Translations under genes and position numbers: made by a program
The notes under the pieces: generated by a model
What the model was told of the DNA's origin: nothing
What the model saw: the letters and a program-made list of their open reading frames with translations, nothing else
Databases searched by the model: none
Assembly: GCA_963797635.1 (NCBI GenBank)
Contig: CAWCPZ010000010.1
Coordinates: forward strand, 496,001-560,000
DNA: 64,000 bases
Reading direction: 5' to 3'
Source of the DNA: JAOUEA01 sp963797635
GTDB lineage: Bacteria > Actinomycetota > UBA4738 > HRBIN12
Part shown: positions 1 through 9,950 of the stretch, piece by piece
Layout of the letters: each line of letters opens with the position of its first letter
Position numbering within the stretch: the stretch's first letter is position 1

Positions 1-945
1 GATGCGCTGCTCCCGCGAGCCGAGCTGCTCGAGAAGACCGGTTGCGTCGCGGCCGTCCGCGATGTCTCGTTCGACGTTGCGCCCGGCGAGGTGTTCGTGG
101 TCATGGGGCTGTCGGGCAGCGGCAAGTCCACCCTGATCCGCACCGTGACCCGGCTGATCGACGCCACAGCCGGCGAGGTGTTGATCGACGGCGACGACGT
201 GCTCGGGATGAACGAGGAGCGGTTGCGCGACCTCCGCCGGCACAAGGTCAGCATGGTCTTCCAGCACTTCGGCCTGCTGCCGCACCGTCGCATCGTCGAC
301 AACGTGGCGTTCGGGCTCGAGATCCAGGGCGAGGACAAGGACGCGCGCACGAAGCAGGCCGAGGAGGTCCTGGACACCGTGGGCCTCGGTGGATGGGGCG
401 AGCATTTCCCCGACGAGCTCTCCGGCGGGATGCAGCAGCGCGTCGGCCTGGCGCGCGCGCTCGCCACCGACCCGGAGATCATGCTGTTCGACGAGCCGTT
501 CAGCGCGCTGGACCCGTTGATCCGTCGCGACATGCAGGACGAGGTGGTGCGCCTGCAGCGCGAGCTCAAGAAGACGATGATCTTCATCACCCACGACCTG
601 GCGGAAGCCCTGAAGCTGGGGGACCGCATCGCGATCATGAAGGACGGCCATTTCGTCCAGGTGGGCTCGCCCGAGGAGGTCGTCTCCGAGCCGGCGGACG
701 ACTACGTGGCCGACTTCACGAAGGAAGTGCCGCGCGCGCACGTGCTGACCGCCAGGACCGTGATGCAGCCGGCCGCCGGCAACGGTGAGCGCTACGGCGG
801 TGACATCACGCCCTCGACGATCGTGCAGGAGCTGATCCCGCACTTCGCCTCCTCCGACCTCCCGTTGCGCGTGGTGGACGGGGACCAGGTGCTGGGCTCG
901 GTCGATCGCAGCGCCGTGATGGCCGCGTTGGTCGAGGAGCACTGA
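1..945 (+). CDS. proV: Glycine betaine/proline ABC transporter ATP-binding protein, 5' end cut by the window edge
   Basis: The reading frame is open from base 1 and ends at TGA 943-945, so 314 residues are present and the start lies outside the window. The protein is the cytoplasmic ATPase of a ProU/OpuA-type importer. Walker A (GLSGSGKST) is at about residues 36-44, the LSGGM signature near 140 and Walker B (IMLFDEP) near 160. The tail after about residue 260 resembles one short CBS-like module, less than the two CBS domains of typical ProV. The first internal ATG (base 91) lies just before Walker A and would remove the first beta strand, so it is not the start. The permease gene begins two bases after the stop, which indicates one operon with proW and proX. 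Regulation is not visible because the promoter is outside the window. Confidence 0.93.
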   Translation, partial: DALLPRAELLEKTGCVAAVRDVSFDVAPGEVFVVMGLSGSGKSTLIRTVTRLIDATAGEVLIDGDDVLGMNEERLRDLRRHKVSMVFQHFGLLPHRRIVDNVAFGLEIQGEDKDARTKQAEEVLDTVGLGGWGEHFPDELSGGMQQRVGLARALATDPEIMLFDEPFSALDPLIRRDMQDEVVRLQRELKKTMIFITHDLAEALKLGDRIAIMKDGHFVQVGSPEEVVSEPADDYVADFTKEVPRAHVLTARTVMQPAAGNGERYGGDITPSTIVQELIPHFASSDLPLRVVDGDQVLGSVDRSAVMAALVEEH

Positions 946-947
946 GC

Positions 948-3051
948 GTGGCGACGGTCGACGCACCGCCGCGATCGTCGGCGCCACGCGTCGAGGTCGG
1001 CGCCCCACCCGAGATCGTCGTTCCGCCGCCGGCGAACCCGTGGCGACGTCGCCTGATCTGGATCGGCGGCGATCGTGGTCGCGACGGTCGTCGCGCTGCA
1101 GCTCGCCAACGGGTTCCCGGAGAGATGGGTGGTCGACGCACAGCGATGGTTCGCCAACGTGGAGACGTGGGTGATCGAGAACGACGAGACGAGCCCGCTG
1201 TTCGTCTATTTCCTGACCCCGCTCGAAGAACTTCCTCAACGCGTTCCTCGACGGTGTGACGAACGTCCTGCTGCGGATGACCTGGATCGGCGTCGTCACC
1301 GCCGCGGCCGTGATCGGCGGGTTGCTCGCCGGCTGGAAGATGGCGCTGCTCGCAGGGCTGGGGTTCCTGTCGTTGGGCGTGCTCGGGTTGTGGGAGTCGA
1401 GCATGGAGACCCTGGCGCTGATCCTCGTGGCCGTCACGGTGGCGCTCGTGATCGGCATCCCGCTCGGCATCTGGGCGGGCCGCAACCCCAAGGTGGAGCG
1501 GATCCTCCGTCCGCTGCTCGATGCCGCGCAGACCATCCCCGCGTACTGCTACCTGATCCTGCTCGTGCTCTTCTTCAGCATCGGGGACACCACGGCGTTG
1601 ATCTCCACGGTGATCTTCGCGCTGCCGCCGGCGGTCCGCCTCACGAGCCTGGGGATGCGCGGCGTGCCGTCCGGAGCGATGGAGGTGGCCGATTCGTTCG
1701 GGACGACCTCACGGCAACGCCTCATGAAGGTGCAGCTCCCGCTGGCGAAGCCCTCGATCATGCTGGGGGTCAACCAGACGATCATGATGGCGCTGGGCAT
1801 GGTCGTGATCGCCGCCGTGGTGGGCGCCGGCGGGCTCGGCCAAGAGGTCCTCCAGGGACTGCGAAACCTCAACGTCGGCGAGGCGTTCGTGGGAGGCACC
1901 GCGATCGTGATCATGGCGATCGTGCTCGACCGCGTGACCTACGCCTGGAGCAAACGCGATCGCCGCTCGAACGCCCTGACGGTCGGCGGCAGGACGATCA
2001 AGCGCCGGTGGGTGGTGGTCGCCGCGATCGCGGCGATCCTCATCGGGGTCATGGTCGGCCGCGAGGTCGTGCGACAGCAGGACTTCCCCGAACGCTACGT
2101 CGTCGAGCTCGGCGGCAACACCTCGGAGACAGGGCCGGTCAACGCCGTCGTGAACAACGTCACCGAGTTCGTCACGCCGGCCACCGAATGGATCAGCGAC
2201 ACGCTGGTCACGTACGCGCTGGTACCCCTGAACGACCTGTTGATCGGGGTGCCGTGGTGGTACCTGGCCGGGGCGCGTGGCGCTCCTGGGGTTCGTGGTG
2301 TCCCGGCGCTGGACGCTGGCGCTCGTTCGCGTTCAGTTGCCTCGCGGTGATCGGCATCGTCGGCATGTGGGCCGATGCGATGGACACGCTCAGCCAGGTC
2401 ATCATCGCGGTCGTCATCTCGGTCATCATCGCGATCCCGCTCGGGGTGTTGTCCGCCAAGAGCGATGGGTTCCAGCGTGTGCTCAAGCCCATCCTGGACG
2501 CGATGCAGACGATGCCGGCGTTCGTCTATCTGGTGCCGGTGGTGGTGCTGTTCAACGTGGGCCGCGTGCCCGGCATCATCGCCGCGGTGATCTACGCGCT
2601 GCCGCCGTGCATCCGCCTCACGGACCTCGGGATCCGGCAGGTGCCCACGAACACCACGGAGGCGGCGCTGTCTTACGGGGCGACCTCGTCGCAGATGCTG
2701 CGCAAGGTGCAACTGCCGCTGGCGCGTCCGTCGATCCTGCTGGGGATCAACCAGACGATCATGATGGTGTTGTCCGTCGTCGTGATCGCCGGGCTGATCG
2801 GCGCCGGTGGCCTGGGTCTGCAAGTCGTGTTCGGCCTGACGAAGGGCGACATCGGGCTCGGCGTCGTGGCCGGGATCAGCATCATGCTCCTCGCGTTGGT
2901 GATCGACCGGATCACGCAGGCGATGGGGATGGCTCCGCGCGCGACGCGTGGACCGGTCGGGACCGGCGGACTCGGCTGGTGGACGCGCGTGCGCGCGATC
3001 ACCGGCAAGGCCGCGGATGACGATCTCGACGTAGGTACGACCAAGACGTAG
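948..3051 (+). CDS. proW: Fused double-domain glycine betaine ABC permease, with four apparent +1 frameshifts
   Basis: About 699 residues result once four single-base insertions are discounted (near 1066, 1230, 2271 and 2330). Two complete ProW/OpuAB-type permease domains lie in tandem. Each has several membrane segments and the family's cytoplasmic loop: domain 1 reads FGTTSRQRLMKVQLPLAKPS, domain 2 YGATSSQMLRKVQLPLARPS. Each loop is followed by NQTIMM and GAGGLG. The duplication would supply both halves of the transmembrane channel from one chain. The start is GTG 948. All four breaks fall between conserved blocks that continue in the next frame, so I read this as one functional gene with sequence errors. 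A true pseudogene cannot be excluded from sequence alone. It follows proV by two bases and precedes proX by 22. Confidence 0.85.
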
Positions 3052-3073
3052 TTCCAACTCGAAGGGAGGAAGC

Positions 3074-4087
3074 ATGACGCACCGACCCAGGTGGTGGTCA
3101 CTCACCATCCTGACGGTGCTGCTCGCCGTGCTCGCCGCTGCGTGCAGCGATGTGGATGAGGGCAGCAACGACGGAGAGACCACAGGCAGCGACGGCGGCA
3201 CGACGACGGCCGACTGCGGCAGCGACACGGTGAACATCGCCGTGAACCCGTGGACGGGCTCGGCGGTCAACGCCAACGTGGCCAAGGTCATCATGGAGCA
3301 GGAGCTGGGGTGCACGGTCGAGCTGGTCGACATCGACGAGTTCGCGCAGTTCCCGGCCCTGTCCACGGGCGACCTCGACGCCACGCTCGAGGTGTGGCCG
3401 TCCGGTCACGCGAAGGACTACAAGAAGTACATCGACGGTGGCCAAGGGGTCATCGACGGTGGCGAGCTCGGTGTGATCGGCAAGATCGGGTGGTACATCC
3501 CGACCTACATGCTCGACGAGCACCCCGAGCTGGCGACCTGGGAAGGGCTCAACGACAACGCCGAGCTCTTCGCGACGGCCGAGACCTCGCCCAAGGGCCA
3601 GATGCTGGACGGCGACCCGAGCTTCGTGTCCTACGACGCCGAGATCGTCGAGAACCTCGGGCTCGAACTACGAGGTCGTGGTGGCGGGCACCGAGACGGC
3701 GGAGCTGGCGCAGCTCAAGAAGGCCTACGCCGCCAAGGAGCCGCTGCTGTTCTACTTCTACACGCCGCACTGGGCCAACCAGAAGTACGACCTGACGGCG
3801 GTCGAGCTGCCCGCCTACACCGAGGAATGCGGTCAGGCCGCAGCCGACGAGACCGGCGGCTACGCCTGCGAGTACCCGGAGGACGTCCTGTACAAGGCGT
3901 TCAACGAGGACCTGCAGACCAAGGCGCCGGCGGCGTTCGACTTCCTGTCGGCGATGAGCTACGACAACGCCGCGCAGGAATCGATCGCGCTGTCGATCGA
4001 GTCGACGGCATGGATCCGGCCGACGCCGCGCAGGCGTGGGTCGACGAGAACACCGACGTCTGGCAGGCCTGGCTGCCCACGTCGTAA
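3074..4087 (+). CDS. proX: Glycine betaine/proline-betaine substrate-binding lipoprotein, frameshifted
   Basis: Start ATG 3074 follows an AAGGGAGGAAG ribosome site. The product is about 337 residues: a signal peptide with lipobox LAAAC (Cys about 23), an acidic low-complexity linker, then an OpuAC/ProX domain. VNIAVNPWTGSA and LEVWPSGHAKDY carry the family's tryptophan-containing quaternary-amine binding regions, and GMDPADAAQAWVDEN is the usual C-terminal helix. Two compensating breaks are visible: an extra G near 3667 in the context CTCGAACTAC, and a lost G near 4005. The domain continues cleanly across both, so they look like sequence errors. This is the extracytoplasmic, membrane-anchored receptor of the importer encoded just upstream. 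The ligand, betaine or a relative, is inferred from family and neighbours. Confidence 0.88.
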   Translation: MTHRPRWWSLTILTVLLAVLAAACSDVDEGSNDGETTGSDGGTTTADCGSDTVNIAVNPWTGSAVNANVAKVIMEQELGCTVELVDIDEFAQFPALSTGDLDATLEVWPSGHAKDYKKYIDGGQGVIDGGELGVIGKIGWYIPTYMLDEHPELATWEGLNDNAELFATAETSPKGQMLDGDPSFVSYDAEIVENLGLELRGRGGGHRDGGAGAAQEGLRRQGAAAVLLLHAALGQPEVRPDGGRAARLHRGMRSGRSRRDRRLRLRVPGGRPVQGVQRGPADQGAGGVRLPVGDELRQRRAGIDRAVDRVDGMDPADAAQAWVDENTDVWQAWLPTS

Positions 4088-4116
4088 GCAGCGCACCCGA
4101 ACCAGGTTCGGTGACG

Positions 4117-4140
4117 AGGGCGGCCCGGACGGGCCGCCCT
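4117..4140 (+). terminator. GC-rich hairpin after proVWX
   Basis: Perfect 10-bp inverted repeat AGGGCGGCCC / GGGCCGCCCT with a four-base loop (GGAC), 29 bases after the proX stop. There is no U-tract, as in many actinobacterial hairpin terminators. It separates the importer from the aldehyde dehydrogenase gene starting at 4160. Confidence 0.6.
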
Positions 4141-4159
4141 CCGTCATCACGGAGGGGAC

Positions 4160-5608
4160 ATGAGCGAGCACGTGAAGATGTTCATCGGCGGCGCGTGGGT
4201 CGATGCCGAGGACGGCGCCACCTTCGACGCCACGAGCCCGTCGACCGGTGCGGTGATCGGTTCGGTGCCCGAGGGTTCGCGCGCCGACGCGCAACGAGCG
4301 ATCGATGCGGCCAACGCCGCGGCTCCGGCGTGGGCGGGGCTCAGCGCCTTCGATCGCGCCGCCGCGATGCGCCGGATCGCTACGGTGATCGACGAGCGCC
4401 GGGACGACCTCGCGCACACGCTCGCGCTCGATCAAGGCAAGCCGCTCGTGGCCGAGGCGCGCGACGAGGTCGAGGAACTGATCGCCTACTTCGACATGGC
4501 GGCCGCCGACGCCACCCGCATGGAGGGCTTGATGCCGCCGTCGGTCGACGCGAACAAGCGCGTGTTGCTCTACCGGGTGCCGCGCGGCGTCGTGTCGATC
4601 ATCAGCCCGTGGAACTGGCCCTACACGATGCCGGGGGAGATCCTGGCGCCGGCGATCGCCTACGGGAACGCCGTGGTGTGGGCGCCCGCGCCCAGCACCA
4701 GCGTGTGTGCCGCCGCGATGGCCGCGGTGCTGGAGGCCGCCGAGCTCCCGCCCGGCGTGGTCAACATGGTGACCGGGCCGGGCGCCGTCGTCGGGGACGA
4801 GATCGCCGCGAACCCGGGCACGCAGGCGGTGGGGTTCATCGGATCGATCGCCACCGGGGAGACGGTGGCCTCGCGCGCCGCGGGCAAGGACCTGCTCCTG
4901 GAGATGGGTGGCAACGGCCCGCTCGTGGTGCTCGAGGACGCCGACGTCGGCGCGGCCGTCGAGGCCACCCTGGCGGCGTGCTTCCTCAACGCCGGGCAGA
5001 GCTGCACGGCGGGCGAGCGCATCCTGGTGCACGAGGCGGTCCGCGAGGAGTTCGTCACGAAGCTGGCCGCCCAGGTGCACGACCGGATCCGCCTGGGCGA
5101 TCCGTTCGACGACGCCACCACGATGGGGCCGGTCAACAACGCGGCGACCGCGGACAAGACCGAGCGCCACGTGCGCGATGCCGTCGACCACGGCGCGAAG
5201 GTGATCACCGGCGGCGACCGCGTGCCCAAGCACGGCAGCGACCTGTTCTTCTCGGCCACCGTCCTGGACGGGGTGACGAACGACATGGAGATCGCGCGCG
5301 AGGAGACCTTCGGCCCGGTGGCGCCGATCTCGACGATCCGCAGCGAACAGGAGGCGATCGACCTCGTGAACGGCTGGCCGTACGGGCTGCTGTCCGCCGT
5401 CTTCACCAAGGATCTGGGTCGTGGGCTGCGCTACGCCGAGGCGGTGCGCGCGGGCTGGGTCAACGTCAACGAAGGCACGAACTACTGGGAGTCGCACCTG
5501 CCGTTCGGCGGACGCGCCGGCTCGCACAGCGGGGTGGGCCGGGTGGGCGGTCGCTTCTCGATGGAGCGGCTCACCGAGCTCAAGACCGTCGTGCTGAACC
5601 TGGGCTGA
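4160..5608 (+). CDS. NAD(P)-dependent aldehyde dehydrogenase
   Basis: 482 residues, the full length of the ALDH superfamily, starting at ATG 4160 behind GGAGGGG. The catalytic cysteine is in NAGQSCTAGERI (about residue 281), the general-base glutamate in LEMGGNGP (about 249), and the cofactor-binding loop is ISPWNWPYTMP. All catalytic elements are present. The substrate cannot be read from sequence. Between a betaine importer and a methylamine demethylation cluster, an aldehyde from quaternary-amine breakdown (betaine aldehyde or similar) is plausible but not shown. Coenzyme-A-dependent members have other signatures, so simple oxidation to the acid is expected. The pirin gene follows after 55 bases, possibly in one transcript. 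Confidence 0.88.
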   Translation: MSEHVKMFIGGAWVDAEDGATFDATSPSTGAVIGSVPEGSRADAQRAIDAANAAAPAWAGLSAFDRAAAMRRIATVIDERRDDLAHTLALDQGKPLVAEARDEVEELIAYFDMAAADATRMEGLMPPSVDANKRVLLYRVPRGVVSIISPWNWPYTMPGEILAPAIAYGNAVVWAPAPSTSVCAAAMAAVLEAAELPPGVVNMVTGPGAVVGDEIAANPGTQAVGFIGSIATGETVASRAAGKDLLLEMGGNGPLVVLEDADVGAAVEATLAACFLNAGQSCTAGERILVHEAVREEFVTKLAAQVHDRIRLGDPFDDATTMGPVNNAATADKTERHVRDAVDHGAKVITGGDRVPKHGSDLFFSATVLDGVTNDMEIAREETFGPVAPISTIRSEQEAIDLVNGWPYGLLSAVFTKDLGRGLRYAEAVRAGWVNVNEGTNYWESHLPFGGRAGSHSGVGRVGGRFSMERLTELKTVVLNLG

Positions 5609-5663
5609 GGAATAGGCGCGGCGGGTTCGCCGTTCTGAGGGGTCGAAGGAAGGAGCCATCACC

Positions 5664-6659
5664 ATGCCGGCCATCACCGTCGACGACATCACCACCCTCG
5701 ATCGCATCCCCCGCCCCGAGCCCGAGCACGTCCAGCGACCCGTCCAGACCGTCACCACCGCCCCGAGCGGCTTCGAAGGCGAAGGCTTCCCCGTCCGGCG
5801 CGCGTTCGCCGGCGTGGATCTCGCCCTGCTCGACCCGTTCATCCACATGGATCAGATGGGGGAGGTCGAGTACGCGCCGGGTGAGCCGAAGGGCACGCCG
5901 TGGCACCCGCATCGCGGGTTCGAGACCGTCACCTACATCATGGACGGCACGTTCGAGCATCAGGACTCGAACGGCGGCGGCGGCACGATCACGAACGGCG
6001 ACACCCAGTGGATGACGGCGGGCGCCGGGATCCTCCACATCGAGAAGCCGCCGGAGGCGTTGGTGGCCAGCGGCGGCCTCTTCCACGGGATCCAGCTGTG
6101 GGTGAACCTGCCCAAGGCCGAGAAGTGGGCGGCGCCCCGCTACCAGGACCTGCGAGCCGGTGAAGTGGGGCTGCTCGCCTCCGACGACGGTGGCGCGCTC
6201 GTGCGGGTGATCGCGGGTTCGCTCGCGAGCCATACCGGTCCCGGCGACACCTACACCCCGATGACGATGGTGCACGCCACGGTCTCGCCGGGCGGACAGC
6301 TCGACCTGCCGTGGGACCCGGGCTACAACGCGCTGGCCTACGTGCTGGCCGGCGAAGGCACCGTCGGTGTCGAAGCGCGGCCGGTGCGCACCGGACAACT
6401 CGCCGTGTTCGGCGCGGGCGACGCCCTGCGTCTGCAGGCGGCCACGGGTCAGGAGAGCCGCTCGCCCGAGCTCGAGGTGCTGGTGCTCGGCGGCCGGCCG
6501 ATCCGCGAGCCCGTCGCCTGGTACGGGCCGTTCGTCATGAACACGAAGCAGGAACTGGTGCAGGCCTACGAGGACTTCCAGGCCGGCAAGCTCGGGTCGA
6601 TCCCGGCGGTGCACAACACGCCCGACGAGATCGTGGAGTCCTCGCCCGGAACCGACTGA
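5664..6659 (+). CDS. Pirin-family bicupin protein
   Basis: 331 residues starting at ATG 5664 after a GAAGGAGCC ribosome site. The N-terminal cupin carries the pirin metal ligands: two histidines in HPHRGFETVTY, and a third histidine plus a glutamate in ILHIEKP. A second cupin follows in the C-terminal half. Pirins are iron-binding cytosolic proteins; some act as quercetinases, others as redox-sensing co-regulators. No specific role can be assigned here. It lies between the aldehyde dehydrogenase and the demethylation cluster on the same strand. A GC-rich hairpin just after its stop suggests the transcript ends there. Confidence 0.88.
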   Translation: MPAITVDDITTLDRIPRPEPEHVQRPVQTVTTAPSGFEGEGFPVRRAFAGVDLALLDPFIHMDQMGEVEYAPGEPKGTPWHPHRGFETVTYIMDGTFEHQDSNGGGGTITNGDTQWMTAGAGILHIEKPPEALVASGGLFHGIQLWVNLPKAEKWAAPRYQDLRAGEVGLLASDDGGALVRVIAGSLASHTGPGDTYTPMTMVHATVSPGGQLDLPWDPGYNALAYVLAGEGTVGVEARPVRTGQLAVFGAGDALRLQAATGQESRSPELEVLVLGGRPIREPVAWYGPFVMNTKQELVQAYEDFQAGKLGSIPAVHNTPDEIVESSPGTD

Positions 6660-6664
6660 TCCTG

Positions 6665-6688
6665 GCGACGCCCCGTTCGGGCGTTGCG
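6665..6688 (+). terminator. Weak hairpin after the pirin gene
   Basis: CGACGCCC and GGGCGTTG can pair with one mismatch around CGTTC, a few bases after the pirin stop. No T-run follows. It may be a terminator or part of the control region of the next gene. Confidence 0.35.
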
Positions 6689-6712
6689 GCATGCGCACCT
6701 CGGACGTTGCCT

Positions 6713-6750
6713 CCGCAGCATGCTCTGCCAGCATGGGGGGCATGCTGCGG
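6713..6750. promoter_or_regulatory. 11-bp inverted repeat at the start of the demethylation cluster
   Basis: CCGCAGCATGC (6713-6723) and GCATGCTGCGG (6740-6750) are exact reverse complements separated by 16 bases. The second arm overlaps the most likely start codon (ATG 6742) of the first dehydrogenase. The related string GTTGCGGCATGCG lies at 6683-6695, and GTTGCGGTATGCG recurs at the iclR start (21526-21538). A site for the IclR-family regulator is a reasonable guess. Confidence 0.4.
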
Positions 6751-9225
6751 GATCGCGCCCAGACGGTGATCATCGGCGCCGGGATCGTCGGCACCAGCGC
6801 GGCCTACCACCTGTCCCAGATGGGGGTCACCGACGTCCTGGTGATCGACCAGGGCCCGCTGTTCGAGACCGGTGGATCGACCTCGCACGCGCCCGGGATC
6901 ATCTTCCAGACCAACGGCTCGCGGACGATGTGCCGCATCGCGCAGGATTCGGTCGCCCTCTACGACACCCTCGAGGTGGACGGCGAACGGTGCTGGTACG
7001 GCGTCGGCGGCATCGAGGTGGCCACCACGCCCGAGCGGATGGAGGAGCTGAAGCGGCGCCAGGGCTACGCGCGGTCCTACGGCATCGAGGGCACGCGAGT
7101 TGCTCTCGCCGATGGAAGCCGCCGAACGCTCACCGCTCCTGGACCCCTCCACGATCCTGGGCGCCTACTGGGTGCCGAGTGACGGGGCCGGCAAGGGCGT
7201 GCTGATCGCCACGGCGCTCGCGCGGAAGGCCGAGGCCGCCGGCGTCGCGTTCGAGGGCGGCGTCACCGTCACCGGCTTCGACATCCGCGCGGGCCGGGTG
7301 CACGGGGTGGAGACCGACCAGGGTCGCATCGAGTGCGAGCGCGTCCTGCTGTGCGCCGGCTTCTGGGGACCCACCGTCGGTGCGCTGGCGGGGGTGCCGG
7401 TCCCGCTCGTGGCCGTCCAGCACCAGCTGGTGTGGACGGACCCGGTGCCCGAACTCGCCGGGTTGACCGGCGACACCTGGGCCCGCCAGCCGGTGGTTCG
7501 CCATCAGGACATGTCCCTGTACTTCCGGCAGCGCGACGATCACTACGGCGTGGGGAACTACCGCCACGAGCCGATCGTGACGCCCCAGTCGGCGCTGCGT
7601 CGCCACGGCGAGGGCCCGATGCCGTCGCTGATGCCGTGGACGCCCGACGACTTCGACCTGTGCGAGGCCGAGACCGAGCGCATGTTCCCGGCGTTGGCGG
7701 GCCGCATGCGTCCGTCCGATCCGGCGCGGTCGATCAACGGGATGTTCTCGTTCACGCCGGACGCGGGCTCGGTGGTGGGCGAGAGTGCCGCCGTCCGTGG
7801 CCTCTGGTTGTGCGAAGCCGTGTGGGTGACCCACGCCGCCGGCATGGCGAAGCAGGCCGTCGAATGGATGGTCGACGGTGAGCCCAGCTACGACCTCGCC
7901 GAAGCCGACGCGAACCGGTTCTATCCGTTCCAGACGTCGTCGCCGTACGTGCTCGAACGCGGCAAGCAGCAGTACCGCGAGGTCTACGACATCATCCATC
8001 CGCTGCAGCAGCCGTCGAAGCCGCGGAACCTTCGCCTCACACCGTTCTTCGCCCGGCATCAGGCGCTGGGGGCGGAGTGCTTCACCGGCGCCGGGTGGGA
8101 GCGGCCGCAGTGGTTCCGCGCCAACCGCGACCTCGTGGATGGCGTGACGCACGAGTGGTCACGACGCGCGGGCTGGGCGGCCAGGGGATGGTCGCCCGAG
8201 GTGGGCGCCGAGCACCTGGCGACACGTTCGAACGCCGCGCTGTTCGACATCACGCCGTTCGCGAAGTTCGACGTCGAGGGCGACGACGCGCTCGGCCTAC
8301 CTCGAGCGGGTGTTCGCCAACCGGATCGACCGCCCGGTGGGATCGATCGTGTACACCGCCGCGCTGACCCCGAAGGGTGGGATCCGGCTCGACCTCACGA
8401 TCACCCGCAAGGACGAGCAGCTGTTCCGCGTGGTGACCGGTGGCGGGAGCGGCCAGCACGACCTCGCGTGGCTCCGTGCGCAGGTTCGCGACGGCGAGGT
8501 CGTCCGCGATCACCGAGCGCACCGGCGGGTTGTTCGCGCTGGGACTGTGGGGGCCGCGTGCGCGAGACATCCTGCAGGCCGTCACCGACGCCGATGTCTC
8601 GAACGACGCGTTCCCCTACATGACGGCGCGCTACCTCAACGTGGGTGAGGTCAACCCGGTGTGGGCCCAGCGCATCAGCTATGCCGGCGAGCTGGGCTGG
8701 GAGCTGTACGGCCAGATCGCGATGGGCGACCGGGTCTGGGACCGGCTGTGGGAAGCGGGCCGCGGGCACGGGCTGATCGCGGCCGGGGGCGGCGCCTTCG
8801 ATTCGCTCCGTCTGGAGAAGGGCTACCGGCTCTGGGGTCAGGACATCAACATCGAACACGATCCGCTCGAAGCCGGGCTGGGGTTCGCGGTGCACTGGGA
8901 CAAGGAGTTCCAGGGGCGCGAGGCGCTCGAAGCGATCCGCGACGCCGGCGGACCGGCCCAGCGACTTGCCTGCATGACGTTCGACGACCCCCGCGTGGTC
9001 GTGATGGGCAAGGAGCCGATCTGGCACGACGGGCGGGTGGTGAGCTACGTGACGTCCGCGGCCTACGGCTATTCGATCGGCCAGGGGATCGTCTACGGCT
9101 ACCTGCCCACCGCGCTCGCTGCACACGGCACCGCCGTCGAGGTCGAGTACTTCGGCCGCCGGTATGCCGCGACCGTGACCGCCGATCCACTGTTCGATCC
9201 CAAGAGCGAACGGCTCAAGACCTGA
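6742..9225 (+). CDS. Dimethylglycine/sarcosine dehydrogenase-like FAD protein with C-terminal GcvT domain, frameshifted
   Basis: About 826 residues after removing three apparent +1 insertions (near 7098, 8300 and 8483). The N-terminal DAO-type FAD domain opens with VIIGAGIVG at residues 10-18. STSHAPG holds the histidine that in DMGDH/SARDH enzymes links FAD covalently. The C-terminal half is a folate-binding aminomethyltransferase domain (GLWGPRARDIL, ISYAGELGWELYG, RLEKGYRLWG). The family oxidatively demethylates N-methylglycines and passes formaldehyde to tetrahydrofolate. Starts at ATG 6691, 6733 and 6742 are in frame; 6742 leaves the usual short lead before the nucleotide motif. It opens the corrinoid cluster, 19 bases before the corrinoid protein gene, so dimethylglycine or sarcosine is the likely substrate. 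A paralogue lies at 35081. Confidence 0.87.
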
Positions 9226-9244
9226 TGAGAAGGGCTGAACGAGC

Positions 9245-9940
9245 ATGAGCGACGAACTCGATCTCTCCTCGCTGTCGGACGAGGACCTCACCCAGCAGAT
9301 GCACGACGACCTCTACGACGGGCTCGCCGACGAGATCACCGAGGGCACGAACATCCTGCTGGCGCGCGGATGGGGGGCGGACCGCGTGCTCAACGAGGCG
9401 CTCGTCGAGGGCATGCGCATCGTGGGCATCGACTTCCGGGACGGGATCCTGTTCGTACCCGAGGTGCTCCTGGCGGCCAACGCGATGAAGGCCGGCATGG
9501 CGATCCTGCGGCCGCTGCTGGCCGAGACCGGCGCCGAGCGCATGGGCACGATCGTGATCGGCACCGTCAAGGGCGACATCCACGACATCGGCAAGAACCT
9601 GGTGGGGATGATGCTGGAGGGCGCCGGGTTCGACGTCTTCGACCTGGGGATCAACAACCCGGTGGAGGACTACCTGGCGGCGCTCGAGGAGCACAAGCCC
9701 GACATCCTGGGCATGAGCGCGCTGCTCACCACCACGATGCCGTACATGAAGGTCGTGATCGACGAGATGGTGGCCAAGGGCATCCGCGACGACTACATCG
9801 TGCTCGTGGGCGGGGCTCCGCTGAACGAAGAGTTCGGCAAGGCGGTCGGGGCCGATGCCTATTGCCGAGATGCCGCCGTGGCCGCCGAAACCGCCCAGGC
9901 GCTCGTGATGGCCAAGCGCGCCGCCACGGCGAACGCGTGA
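9245..9940 (+). CDS. Corrinoid (B12-binding) methyl-carrier protein, MttC/MtgC type
   Basis: 231 residues starting at ATG 9245. A four-helix cap domain (about 1-95) precedes a Rossmann-like B12-binding domain with the signature DIHDIG at 111-116. His113 would be the lower cobalt ligand (base-off/His-on). SALLTTTMPYM and GGAPLNEEFG line the nucleotide-tail cavity. The length and two-domain layout match stand-alone corrinoid proteins of methylamine and betaine methyltransferase systems, not methionine synthase. It should cycle between Co(I) and methyl-Co(III), taking methyl from the MttB homologue (13245) and giving it to the tetrahydrofolate methyltransferase (10257). Short spacings place it inside the operon. 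Confidence 0.93.
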   Translation: MSDELDLSSLSDEDLTQQMHDDLYDGLADEITEGTNILLARGWGADRVLNEALVEGMRIVGIDFRDGILFVPEVLLAANAMKAGMAILRPLLAETGAERMGTIVIGTVKGDIHDIGKNLVGMMLEGAGFDVFDLGINNPVEDYLAALEEHKPDILGMSALLTTTMPYMKVVIDEMVAKGIRDDYIVLVGGAPLNEEFGKAVGADAYCRDAAVAAETAQALVMAKRAATANA

Positions 9941-9950
9941 GGCCGGGGCC

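Noticed and set aside
948..4087. Decaying pseudogenes in the transporter operon
   Set aside because: All breaks are single-base and domains continue intact across them, as in many other genes of the window; sequence error is simpler.
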